This document shows positions 45,891 through 57,059 of a DNA stretch of 64,000 bases, piece after piece. The position numbers and the translations under genes are program-made. Numbering within the stretch: the stretch's first letter is position 1; each line of letters starts with the position of its first letter. The notes under the pieces are model-generated. The model saw nothing but the letters and a program-made list of their open reading frames with translations. It was not told the origin of the DNA and made no database searches. The stretch is from the NCBI GenBank assembly GCA_016748015.1, contig JAAOMT010000094.1, positions 398,457-462,456 of the forward strand. Direction: 5' to 3'. Source of the DNA: Geosiphon pyriformis (taxonomy: Eukaryota; Glomeromycota; Glomeromycetes; Archaeosporales; Geosiphonaceae).

Positions 45891-46741
45891 TGTTACAGGT
45901 GATTTTTTGGGGTCTCAAAACAAATAACAAACCTGTAACTTAGTATTTAATAGCTAATATAGTTGGTAATATCTGAAAGTTTTGTAATCTGAAGGTTTTG
46001 GTTTAAGTTCTTTGTATAATAAACAGAAATTCAACAGTTGTTTTAGTAATCTTTTACAATTCTATTAAATTTCTTTTTCAGTATAGTGGCTGCTAATTTA
46101 GCAGAGATGTTCTTCTGGTAAGCTATCTTTACTCTATGTGATTTTTACTCTTAGTTTTTAGGTCTTTTACCAGACTAATCTTAATGTTAATTTAATTAAC
46201 ACTTGATTCTTAGTTAATTAGTAAACACCAGAAAACAACAGAAATAAAAAAATAAAATAAAAAAATAAAAAAAATAAAAAAATTAATCCAAGATAATAAA
46301 AGTTAATATTCTGTTAATAGTCATGATCAAAAGCTATTGTTCCAATGTGGTTAAGTATTCATTACTATTAAAATAAAGTATTGATAATAAGAAATAAGTT
46401 AAGATAGCAAATAATTATTTATTAATATTTGTGGTTTTAGAAGATTGTTTAGATAAAATCTAAACTAAGAGGTCTCTCTTTTCTGCTTTTAATGCTACTG
46501 CTATATATACATAATTAAGATTTCTCAATTCTTTAATTTTTCACATCAAAAATCCTAAAATTTTTGGAATCCTACAATTTTTTTGAGAAGAATTCTGGAA
46601 TTTTGGAATTCTTTGCACAAGAATCCTGTAATTTCTGGAATTCTGCAATTTCTCTGAAAAGAATCTTGGAATTCCATATTTTCTATATCTACTTCTGATT
46701 GGTTAATATATATATTACTATGACTTCTATATCCTATAATA
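45891..46741 (-). repeat. 5' LTR of B2 (851 bp, GGAATTC subtype)
   Basis: It starts TGTTACAGGTGATTTTTTGG. The outer end is degraded to ATCCTATAATA, so 46741 is approximate. U3 at 46550-46680 carries TTTTTGGAATCCT and TTCTGGAATTTTGGAATT repeats, as in B1 and 50125-51050. It does not match the repeat type of the 3' LTR of the same element. TATATATAG box (element strand) at 46501-46509. Confidence 0.85.
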
Positions 46742-46920
46742 CAAATCATTCATAATTATCAAAAATATAGATCAGTTTAAAATTTTAAATAATAATTTTC
46801 ATGTGTTTTTATTTATATAATTATATTTTATTGGTTAATATACATGTGTTTTTAATATATTATTTATAATAAAAAATAAAATTTTATTAAATTTTATATA
46901 ATATAAAACCAAATACAGTA

Positions 46921-49027
46921 TTACAAAGTTTGAATATTATTTAATTTGTCTAATTCTTCAAGAATATTATCTGGAATTTTTCTATGAGATTTATACTTTT
47001 TTATAGCATATTTTACTAATTTTCTACTAAAACTTTTTCTATAAAGATTTATATAATACCAACATTTTCTTGAAAATTGTTTAATAGTTATTAAAGATAC
47101 TAATTTAAGACTTTCAGGCACTGTTTTTTGTAATTTTCTCCATGAATAATTGCATTTATTACATAATAAAATTTAATTCGCAATGAAATTTTAGAAAAAA
47201 AATGCACTTATGTTTCATACTTTCAATTAATTCTTCAATTGCATTTTTTTGAACAAAAAAATCAGATTCCAAAAATATTATTTAATGTGCACAATAAAAA
47301 ACTTTTGAAGAATCTTTGATTTTTTTTTTGCATTTTTGACATTCTAATACTAATTTTTTTGATGGTCATTTTCTTTGTTCTATTAATACTTGTTTAATTC
47401 CTTTAGACAATCTTTAAAGTTTTTCATCTGAATATATTTCTGGGAAGATCATTGATTGTAATTGATTATTTAATCCAAAAAAAGTATTTTGCATCAATGA
47501 TTGCTTTTCATCTGAACTTAAATTCATCTTGCTTGTAATTAAAACATCTTTACTAAATGCTACATGATTAGAGCTATTATTGAAGACAAATACAGCTGTA
47601 CAATCTGAATATAATTTCTCAAAAATTGAAATTGCTTTATATTTAATTTGTTTAAGAAGATGATCTGCTGTTCAATAACTATCTTGATTTATACCAGATT
47701 GCAAATAACATTGTGCCTTTTCTAGTATATTAAAATAGTTTTCTATATTATTTTGTTATAAACATAAATGTCTATCAATTTCAATTAGAAATTTACTGAC
47801 TATAATTAATCTTCCATTTTTTTTTTCTTAGTAGCAAATTTCTATTTTTAGCTTATATGCCATACTTGCCATTATTTAAATAAAAAATGTATTCATTATG
47901 AACTACAAAAACTCTTTTTTTTTCTCCATTAAGTAAGTTAGAATGTATTCAATCTATAAATTCACTTTCATACTTTGACATATATTTTTTATGCTTATAT
48001 ATTTTTTCTAAAAATTTTTTTCGAGATTGCAAGACATTATTTTTTTCATGTCTATTATAATATAGGCCTTAATGATATTGTTAGAATGAATAACCAAGAA
48101 TTTTGAGCCATCTTATTGCAGTTATAAGACTAATAGTTTTTTCTTTTATTATTCCAATATTAGAGAACAATTCATGCTCAATGAATTTTTTAAATATGGC
48201 TGAAATGGCATTAAAGTTTTGGTTTCTAATTCAAATATGACATTTTTCCACAATATCTTCATCATTAATTATTTTAATTATTTTTTGGTGTTTTTCATTT
48301 TTTAATGTTGGAAGCTTATCATTAAGCAACCAATACTTTGCAAGATATCAAATTCTTTATGCTTTTTATACACTATTATCAATAAAAATCTTCTGGGCAA
48401 TTTTTAAACTGGCATTAATTTTTTTATGTCTATTATTATCATTTAACAAGATAAAATATTCAAAAATAGCTCTTTTTTGATTATATTTGAAGACAGTTAA
48501 CTGAACATATTGTTTTTCTAAATGTTTTTTTAACTTTTGCCCTTTTTTTATTTGATTAATATACAAATCAATCTCACTTTTTGAATTGCTTGAAGATTTA
48601 TTAGATTTGGACCATTGTAAGTCTGTAGTTTGAGCATTACTAATATTAAAGAAAGTGGTAATTTTTTTAGTTCCAGCTGCTGCTTTGGTAAATAAACCAT
48701 TTGGTTCATATTTACTATAATAGGTTGACTTTGGTATTTTTTGTTATATAAAGGCCTCATTTCTTAGATAATTGTCATTTTTTTATATTAAACTAAGTTT
48801 TTTTAATTTGTATTTATTCTAATTATGACTTCTATATCTTCTGTATTATTTCATCTACTGTCATTATTGTCATCTCACTTTCTATTATTAATATCCAATC
48901 TGTTAAATTCATTTACTTTAATATTATAATCATTTATTGAAGTGGTATGTTGTGTTTTTTTATATGATCATTTTATATTTCTAACTTAATCTTTAGCTTT
49001 TCTTTTTTCTTTAGAATAAAGTGGCAT
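46921..49027 (-). pseudogene. DDE transposase pseudogene (DNA transposon)
   Basis: A 700-codon frame starts at ATG 49025-49027 (MPLYSKEKRKAKD). Recognisable blocks: FTKAAAGTKKITTFFNISNA, QLTVFKYNQKRAIFEYF, a NASLKIAQKIFID block, KYWLLNDKLP, VVHNEYIFYLNNGKYGI (about 47890-47940), VFVFNNSSNHVAFSKDVLI (about 47545-47600), CELNFI (about 47175), and the conserved tail ITIKQFSRKCWYYINLYRK with KYKSHRKIPDNILEEL. Both expected catalytic Asp (HDE and FDN in relatives, from memory) are Asn, and a deletion near 47160 removes the Glu region. Terminal inverted repeats were not found. Related proteins are abundant in mycorrhizal fungi (recollection). Confidence 0.7.
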
Positions 49028-49211
49028 TTTTTTATATGATGTAATGTTAATTTAGTGTGTAATTAGTGCTTAGACAAAATTAAAGGATTTGAACCATGTA
49101 ATGTTATACAACAAAATTGTATCACAATAGAAATAGCATTTTTAACTCAGATATATATCTATTTTTTAAATTTTTTTGGTTCCAATTTAAACTTTAATTT
49201 CTGTTTTGTAG

Positions 49212-49855
49212 TTTTGGATAAAAAGCAATCAAAAAAAGCTTTTTCAGCATTCATCAAACAAAATTTTTTATTAGAATTGGGAAGATTATTTGAGCCAAAA
49301 ATTCAGGTGATATCAATAAAAATAATTACCACAAAAATCTCTTCGACTTATAACAAAAAATTTGAACAAAAAAGTCTAACATTGACAATTAAACAACTAA
49401 CTCAAAAGAAACCCAATTTTCAAATTGAAGCCAATTCCTTAGAGCTAATGAAAGATTTATTGCAAATAATTGTTGATCAAAAAAATAATAGTTAAGAATA
49501 TTTGAAATAGATTTCAATTTTAATATTACAGTTTAGTTGTAATCTTTTATTTTTATATTTAGTAGTTGACAATATGCTGAATTATTTATAGATTTACTGT
49601 CCAAAAAAGAATATTCAGAATATTATGATGTAATTGAAGAGCCAAGATTTTTAAACATAATTAAAGTTGGTACTATGCACTTCTTTTCTATTGATCACTT
49701 AATACTTGACATATGTTTTCTACATCACATCAATAGAAAATTCGAAAAGAATATCATCTATTTATGAATTTAATTAGAACTTGTAATTGATTTCGAAAAT
49801 GCTATGTATTTTAATGATGATTCATGCATTTTTAAAGATGCCAAATTTTTACAAG
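49212..49855 (+). pseudogene. bromodomain-gene remnant with intron-like breaks
   Basis: Three exon-like pieces read through a bromodomain (acetyl-lysine reader). Piece 1 ends LMKDLLQIIVDQKNN (alpha Z) at GTTAAG (49491). Piece 2 (about 49567-49665) reads QYAELFIDLLSKKEYSEYYD and then VIEEPRFLNIIK, the ZA loop with YY..I..P..L..I. Piece 3 (about 49737-49855) reads KIRKEYHLFMNLI, a one-base slip, then IDFENAMYFNDDSCIFKDAK, with the Asn that binds acetyl-lysine in this family, ending at GTAAGA. Plausible introns end in TTTAG and AATAG. A TGA stands where Arg is expected before QYAEL. It resembles chromatin-remodelling bromodomain proteins; a host-gene fragment is the simplest view. Confidence 0.6.
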
Positions 49856-50124
49856 TAAGAAGTTTATTAGGTCTTTACAAAAAAATCTGAGTTTTATTTA
49901 CTTGAATTAATACATTTCATATATTTTTTGCATTAAAACAAACTCATTAGAAAATATACAACACTAACAAAAAAGAGCTATTCAAGATTATAGGCTTTAA
50001 GACAACTTTAATTCTTCCAATTAAGGTAAAGCCAAAGATCTTTCAATTTCAATCTGATTTCTCTAAATTAACACCAACTAATATAAATTTCTTAATTACT
50101 GTGATAAGCTATTATATATCACAT

Positions 50125-51050
50125 TGTTACAAATGATTATTTGGGGTCTCAGGTCAAATAACAAACCTGTAACTTGGTGCTCAAAGTGATTGGTGATGAT
50201 GGTAATCTGAAGGTATTTTATCTGAAGGTTTTCCAATTGAATTCTTTGTATAATGGACAGAGATTCAGTGATAACAGTTTATTAGTAGTTTCCCAAAACC
50301 ATAGTTTGTCGATTGCTTTCTCAGCTTGATGGTTGATAATTCTCCTGGTACAATATCCTCCATAAGTGTATACCAGTGCTGTTTCCTGATGTCAGTTCCT
50401 CCATAAGTCTTTCAAGAGTAAGTATTGTTTAAGCAAGTTTATTTCTCTATAAGTCCTCCAAGAGTAAGTATTTTTAAGTAAGTTTTATTTCTCCATAAGT
50501 CTTCCAAGAGTAAATTCTTTAATCAAGTTAACAGACAACAAAGAAAATATAGAAAGATAAAAAAGAAAATAAGAAATAAGCCAAGTCAATTTGCAAGTTA
50601 GTATTCCATCAATAGCCGTGATCAAGAACTATTGTTTTAGTATAGTTAAGTATCAATTACTATTAACACTTCATGTTAATAGTGAAGAATGAATTTGATG
50701 TAGTGAATAATTATTTATTTGAGAATTGTGGTAACTAAGCTAAGAATTCTTGGTGTTGATTCTGTCTTTTCTGTTTCTAATACTACTGCTATATATACAT
50801 ATTTGAGATTCCTCAATTTTTCAATTCCTTGTGACAAAAATCCTGGAATTCCTGGAATCTTGTGATTCCTGATGAGAGAAATCTTGGAATTCTGGAATTC
50901 TGCAATTCCCTGTCGGAGAATTCTGAAATTCCTGGAATCCTGCAATTCTTCTAAGAGGAATCTTGGAATTCCACATTTACTATATCTACATTTGATTGGC
51001 TAATATCTACTGACTAATAATACTATATTTCCTATATTTTATGAGTAACA
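50125..51050 (-). repeat. solo LTR B (926 bp) with perfect target duplication
   Basis: It runs from TGTTACAAATGATTATTTGG to TTTTATGAGTAACA, flanked by ACAT at 50121-50124 and 51051-51054. GGAATTC minisatellite at 50830-50975; TATATATAG (element strand) at 50791-50799. Between 50370 and 50515 it carries a unit CTCCATAAGTCYTCCAAGAGTAAG repeated three to four times, a feature absent from the other LTRs. It interrupts the sequence downstream of the bromodomain remnant. Confidence 0.92.
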
Positions 51051-51054
51051 ACAT

Positions 51055-52449
51055 TCTAATAAGTTGTTAAAATATTCAACAATCAAAATTCCTTTTACAG
51101 CCTAGAAAACCAATTCTAAAACTAGATTATAATTTGGTTAAATACACAATAAGTATTTTAGTCATTATATTTCTCTTTGGTATAATTTATTATTTAAATA
51201 TTAAATTTAACCAGAAACTTTTAAAATACAATATTATAGTCATTGAAAGATTATTTGTAAATTCAATATAAATATCTACATTATAATAAAAATAATACTG
51301 GTCAAAATTTTCAAAGTTGCTTACTGTTTCTTATCTTTTATAGATTGTAAAAACAATTTACAGGTTTTTTTTTTCAGATTTGATCAAGTTAATTTTTAAT
51401 CATAAATATTACTCTTATGTTTTATATTTTTAAGCTTTTAATTATTTCTCTTATTAGATAGAACACAATTTATTCTTAAAATTTTACAAAAAAGAAGTGT
51501 TCAAAACATCAGTTATTGAAAAACATATATTATATATATAATACTACAAAAAAAATAAGCTATTTATAATTTACTGCAGAATCTATTTATTAAAAAATTA
51601 ATTGCATTAATTTTTTTCATAAATTTTGAGCCATGCTCTTGTTTCAAAGTATAGGAGTTGAGACAAGTAATTAATCTTTTATAATGTTTCTTAATACCAA
51701 ATATTTTGCCCATAGTATTACTCTTGAGCCAACAGTCAATCATGTCACAGTTATTCTAATTTTTGCCTTAAATCTGCTGCTCTCAGCACCAAAGCTGGTT
51801 GTTCTCAATGTTTATTAAGAGAGATACAAAATCACAAATAGAGTGCAAATGACATTTCCAAATTCTCTGACAATCACTCATAGTACTTTTATGATTTTTT
51901 TGATGCTTGGTATGAACAATATTGATATTTGGATTTCTGTTCTAATAATAACAACCGAATATGGTAGTGGTATAAATAGAATATTCATAATTAATGATGT
52001 CGTGTCATTAGCAGAAGACATACAGACTAAAAGATACTATATTTTTATAAAAAAGTGATTATTTAAAGATTAGATTAATATTAATTAAAAGTCTTTCTGA
52101 AAACAATAATACTTTGGTGATTTATCATGTGGTAATGTGACTTTAATAATTGCTGATTGGCTAAAATCTGATTGATCAGCATCCAAAAATTAAAAATTAA
52201 TAATAAAAGTGGCTAATTTTAAACTTTAATAACTTTATAAAATATAATATAATTCAAAAAATTAAACTATAAATGTGAAAGAAAATAACTTAATTTATCA
52301 TATTTATGGTTTAGTTTTTTATTATTATTAAAATTAGAAGACTAAATACAATTTAAAATTATATAGATTGTTTGATGACTATAAATAGTTTGCACCATAT
52401 GAGTAATAACATAATAACTTAGAATAACATAATACAAAACTTGATAACA
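51055..52449 (+). other. unassigned AT-rich stretch
   Basis: I see no gene here. TTTTACAG at 51093-51100 followed by AGAAAACCAATTCTAAAAC could be a 3' splice site continuing the bromodomain gene across the solo LTR, but this is weak. A 71-codon frame at 51843-52058 has no recognisable similarity. The segment 52400-52510 is rich in the short motif ATAAC. Confidence 0.4.
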
Positions 52450-53244
52450 TGTTATAGCATAAAATAACTAGTTGAAATATAGGATAACTAGTAATAATGT
52501 AGAAAAACAAAACAATAACAGAAATAGTAAAACAATAGCTAACAAGAATGAAACAATTAAAAAACAATCCTGTAGAACCAAAAAAATATATAAAAATGAG
52601 TAGTTATAAAAGTTAAAAAAAGACAGCCAGATAAGAATTAATTTTTTTTTTCTTATAATTATTACATCTTATAAAAAATAAAAGATTTATTTGAAACTTG
52701 AAATCATTGATACATAGTTATCAACTATCTTGTGTTCTTCTTGAACTAATTATTGTTTTATATTTTTATTCTGAAACAAATACTCTTAGCATAAATGCCT
52801 TGAACCACTAATGATTTGAACTAATTGCTCTTGATCATGGCAATTAACAATACTAATTTTTCTTTAAATTTTATTTTATTTTTTATTTTTTTTCTCTTTT
52901 TCATTTTTTTATTCTTTTGTAGAACAACAATATAAGAAAATTGATTGTCTGAGAATAAACTTTGTGATAGTCTGGTAAAAGAGAAAAGCTTTTCTTAGGT
53001 TTAGATATTAACATTATTTTGTTAGCTTATTAGAAAGGTAAAAAGACACTGCCAGATTCTAGTAACTGCACTCAATTAGCTTGAAGAAAAAAGTTCACAT
53101 TAACAAATTGCAATACTATACAAACAATAACTTTGTGCTTTATAACCAAAGAACTTTACAGGTAAATTTACCTTCAATAAAAGATCTTTAGAGACTAATA
53201 AATCAGACATATTACTACTATACTCTGCTAAGTTTACCTATAAC
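52450..53244 (+). repeat. diverged LTR related to family B
   Basis: Order of blocks as in LTR B: GTAGAACCAAAAAAATATATA (promoter region, near 52572), TGCTCTTGATCATGGCAATT, a T-rich tract, TAGTCTGGTAAAAGAGAAAA, GCTTATTAGAAAGGTAAAAA. Ends set at TGTTATAGCATAAAATAAC and TTTACCTATAACA are tentative, and no target duplication is seen. It cuts the E fragment on its right. Confidence 0.5.
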
Positions 53245-53583
53245 ATTATGTATTTGTAGTATTTAAAAATTATTGAATAAAACATGACTGAAAAGCACAT
53301 TTAATATTTAATATTAAATTCTAAAAGTGTCAATATAAGACATAGAATTATATTAGTGTATTATTATTATTTGTTGACAGTACAGACTATTTCTTTATTT
53401 TCAAATTTTTTTGTTATTCTTTAAAAAAATAATAACTGAGATATTTTATAAGACTGATCTTGTATATTAAATCCATACTTATTCAATTTTTTCTTTATAA
53501 TTAAATTTTTTTTAATTTTTTTTATTATCATACAATTCTGTTCTTCTTTGCTATTTGTTATTTTATTACTCTAACTTATAACA
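53245..53583 (-). repeat. E repeat fragment (minus) at the LINE 5' end
   Basis: Reverse complement of 20833 to about 21180, ending CTTATAACA, followed by TTATTATATATATAA. The same E/LINE junction is present in inverted form at 20832/20833, so it predates the duplication of the two copies. Confidence 0.75.
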
Positions 53584-53742
53584 TTATTATATATATAATT
53601 AAAAAATAATATTTAAATTGTATACTTTTTTTTTTCTACATCCAAAATTTCCTAAAAAGCATTTTTTGAAAAAGAAGTTTTTTGTTTTTATCTTTTTAGT
53701 TATATTATTTTCAATATTTTTCAAAATAATAATTTTTTTGTG

Positions 53743-56028
53743 ATGAATCTGGAAGCTGCTTTAAGTAACAATATGTTTAAGAAAAAGGTGTCCAAAAAAG
53801 CTTTTTATAATCCTATTAGAAACACTTTTTTCTTAAAAAAAAGGGTTTTTGTGAGTAATATTAAGCACTTTGATGATGAAAAAAAAATATTGTTATGGGT
53901 TGAAGTAACAAGCTAATGGATAGCAATGGAGAACAGGATTGTAGGATGATGGAAATAATTAAAGGGGATTCAACTTTAAAGAACGAATTGAATGAGTATG
54001 GATTCAATGTGTGAGATCAGTCTCATAAAATATCTCAGTCACTATTCTTTTCAAAGGTAACTAGGGAATCTGAAGGTAGAGGGATAGTCCGTATTATCAA
54101 CAAATAATCACACTTGGTATAATTTTATGTCTTATGTCAGCACTCTTAGAATTCAATATCAAGTATCAGATGTGCTTTTCAGTCATGTTTTATTCAATAA
54201 TCTTCAAATGATTCAATTATATATGTTAGAAAAAGGCCAACAAATAATCTTTTATCTTTTAAGATGTTCAGATACTTGAAGATAAGAAAAGGAAATTTAG
54301 CAATAAGAGAAAGATTGAGGTGAAAGTTTGTTGTTTTATTTATTCTTGATTATTCAGATGTTTGTTATTACATGCTTTTCTACAGCTAAGAGATTCATCA
54401 CTTATATAGCTATCAAAAGTGGTCAATGATCAGGTCAATGATCACTTTCTAAAAATAGTGTGGCTAATCATATGATATCAGTGACTAATACATATGATAA
54501 TTAATAAGAAGTATAGGTCTCAACCATAACAATATCTTTGATCAAATTTCGTCTTGGTAGTCAGATATAAAGAGTAAATCTAGTGATGATAAAGTCGATA
54601 ATACTATATTAGATTCTGGTAATGGTTTTTTTTTGGCTTAATTATAACAAATTCCAAAGATAAAAAGATTAATACTGACTTAATTAGTAGTTTTTCTATT
54701 GATATAATTGATTTTGAAATAGATAAAAATGTGAAACCTCTTTTTTTTTCTCTTAATATCTCTTTTAACAAAAAATAAATTAACTTTAAGATAGTAAAGA
54801 CTCAAGTTAAAGTGTCTGTTAAAAAATTCTTTACTTTAAATATTAATTTCTCAACAGTAAATGGCAAATTAGCAACAATAAAAACACAGTTTATTAGAAA
54901 ATTGTTTTTAATAGTCAATGGTTTTAGAAAAGCCACTACTTTCTCAAAAGTTGAAAAAATCATTAAATCAACATTTACATTAAAAAAAAAACATAGAAAA
55001 GATTACTTTATTGGCCAAAGAAAAAGACATTATTGTAAATACCAATTTCAAGAGACAAAAAGTGCACTTAAATTGGGCTGTAATGATCAAAAAAATTTTC
55101 ATAAACACACAAAAAAATTAATTATCATTATAATATTCAAATTTGGCCAAATTAAATTAATTTGAGTATAACTAATTGGACTATAACAGAAAACTATGAT
55201 TAAATTTACTGAATTAAGTCAAACAAATTTGTTGGCTTCAAATTGATCATTCTTAATTGGAAAAAATTCAGTTCATATGGCAAAAACCATAAGAGATTGA
55301 GATACTTAGATGTTTAAAAATTAATTTAGGGCACTTTTATTTACTCTTTTTATAGAAATAACTGTTTATAATCTTGATGCTCTATTGGATAAAGTCAGTA
55401 AAAAAACTTATATTATCAATTGGTCATTTAATATTGGTAACAAAGTTTGTTGTACTGTAGTTGATTTTGAGTCTAATAAAAAACTAAAATTTGTTTTTCA
55501 TACAGAATTGATATTTGGTGGTATCAACTTTTTTGGACAAGATTGAATTTATTGTGAGAAATATAAGCATCTTAAGAATTTATTTCTTGAATGTGACTTT
55601 TTGAAATTATCTGCTTTTATTTCAAAAAAGACTTATAAAAAAATTATTTCAGATAAGAATTAGTTTTAATTGATTCATCTATATACAAAGAAAAATGCTT
55701 CTATTGTTTGTTATTGGCAGATTAGATGTTAATAATTATACACAAATTAAATAAAATAGATTTGGTGTTTCTTGTACTTGTTCTTTCCTCTCTTATTTTG
55801 ATTAACTCTTTAATTTTAAGTTCAAGTTTGGCCTCAAATCTGGTTTTAAAAATTCTATTATTATTGTCTTTTTATGTGGGAACAAATATGGTTTTGAATA
55901 ATTTTTAGGCTTTTTTTTTTTTTCTATTGGTAACATCTAAAGTATTGGTTTTAATTTACACAATTCTAAAATTTTGATTACCAAGATTGGAAGTCTGAAG
56001 TCTAAAATGATTGTTCTTGAAATCTTGG
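53743..56028 (+). pseudogene. LINE ORF1: RRM-like and zinc-knuckle protein
   Basis: ATG at 53743 gives MNLEAALSNNMFKKKVSKKA and continues across the E insertion. SVKKFFTLNINFSTVNGKL and VNGFRKATTFSKVEKIIKS (54812-54975) are followed by an RRM-like region (about 55080-55200), a second fold around CCTVVDFESNKKLKFVFHTE, then a knuckle-like stretch IYCEKYKHLKNLFLECDFLK with Cys, His and Cys kept but one Cys changed to Tyr. A helical tail (IIHKLNKIDLV) follows. The frame is cut at the LTR A insertion. ORF1 of such LINEs chaperones the RNA; many stops show this copy is dead. Confidence 0.78.
53891..54531 (+). repeat. solo E repeat (641 bp) with target duplication ATAT
   Basis: It starts TGTTATGGGTTGAAGTAACA and ends TCTCAACCATAACA, with imperfect inverted ends, flanked by ATAT at 53887-53890 and 54532-54535. 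The homologous empty site is in the inverted LINE copy near 20525-20530. It is less AT-rich than its surroundings, hence young. It looks like a solo LTR or a short non-autonomous LTR element; no coding. Confidence 0.85.
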
Positions 56029-56975
56029 TATTATTAAAGGTTTTTGATCTTTTTTTTTGAATGTTGTTAATATTTGTTTGCTGTAAATTCATGTTTTTTA
56101 GAAGTTATTAAATCTCTGATAACTGAATTTATCTTTAAATTATTTTCTATAATTTAAATTGCTGGACTTATAAGTAGAATAACCAATTCTATACCAGTTA
56201 TTTGTATAATTACTTTGTAGTAAACATCAACTCTTTCTCAAGAATTGCTTATCTGAAAATTTATTAAAATATGTAGTTACTTTGCTATAAAAGTCAATTT
56301 TTTTACAGAAATCTCATTTGTAAGTTACTCTAATAATTATAACAAAAAAAAAGAAATATAAAAGAAATAAAATTTTGTTAAGAAAATTGTTTTCTATTTA
56401 GGCTTAAAGTTACTAACAAATTACTAAAATTGGTAACTAGTTAATTTCAAAACATAGTTGGATTTCAGAAAATGTTAAGTGTAATTATTTTACAAATTGG
56501 TTTTCAAAGTATTTTTTTATTTTGAATTATACTAATAAAAATAAATTTAAAAGTAAGATATCTTTAATAAAATACATTTTCTCAAAAAAAAAAGCTTTTT
56601 TTTATACAACTTGTTGTAATACTAGTTTATAAACTTGAATTTTTTTTTGCTATAATTTTAATAAACTTAAGATATATTTCAATAAACTATAAGTTATTTT
56701 AATAAATTATTAATTATTTTAGTGTACTATTCATTATTTTGGTAAATTTGTACATATTTCAACAAATTCTCAAATATTACATAGTTTGGAGTATTGTGTA
56801 ATTTGATTATCTTAATTTCTATTGTATAAATTGAATTATTAATTAAATAGTAATTTTTAATAATTTTAATTAAATAATAAGTAATAATTTAAATAATCAT
56901 AGTATATGCTAATTAATAATAAGAATTATAAGAGTAATTTTATGCTAATTAATGACTAAAATTTTATTGGTAACA
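56029..56975 (-). repeat. solo LTR A (947 bp) in the LINE, target duplication TTGG
   Basis: It runs from TATTATTAAAGGTTTTTGATC (first 20 bases aligned to LTR A) to TATTGGTAACA, flanked by TTGG at 56025-56028 and 56976-56979. TATA region TTTTTTTATACAACTT at 56596-56611. The LINE frame resumes directly after the second TTGG. The same insertion, marked CCAA at 18824-18827, exists in the inverted LINE copy. Confidence 0.9.
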
Positions 56976-57059
56976 TTGGTCAGTTCAATTTTAAATAGAT
57001 TAGATTAATTGTGTACTAATTTAGACTTTTAAGTATTATTTTTACATCAATAACCAGCT

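Larger units (their letters stand above)
26897..46741 (-). mobile_element. LTR retrotransposon B2, split by A2
   Basis: The two halves, 26897-30876 and 40757-46741, join within RT: ...SDYWQVA on one side and the following KKKTIFTT block on the other, as in B1. A2 lies between them with its own target duplication. Without A2 the element is about 10 kb and has the B1 gene order. Its two LTRs are of different subtypes (26897-27811 has TTGCTGAGCAATGTGC repeats; 45891-46741 has GGAATTC repeats) and I find no target duplication, so it looks recombinant. All genes are broken. Confidence 0.87.

Noticed and set aside
49856-50124. Continuation of the bromodomain gene downstream of 49855
   Set aside because: A frame ending in KPKIFQFQSDFSKLTPTNIN exists, but I see no domain match and its exon status cannot be supported.
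51843-52058. 71-codon plus-strand gene
   Set aside because: No similarity, no conserved relative in the window, and composition as expected by chance in AT-rich DNA.
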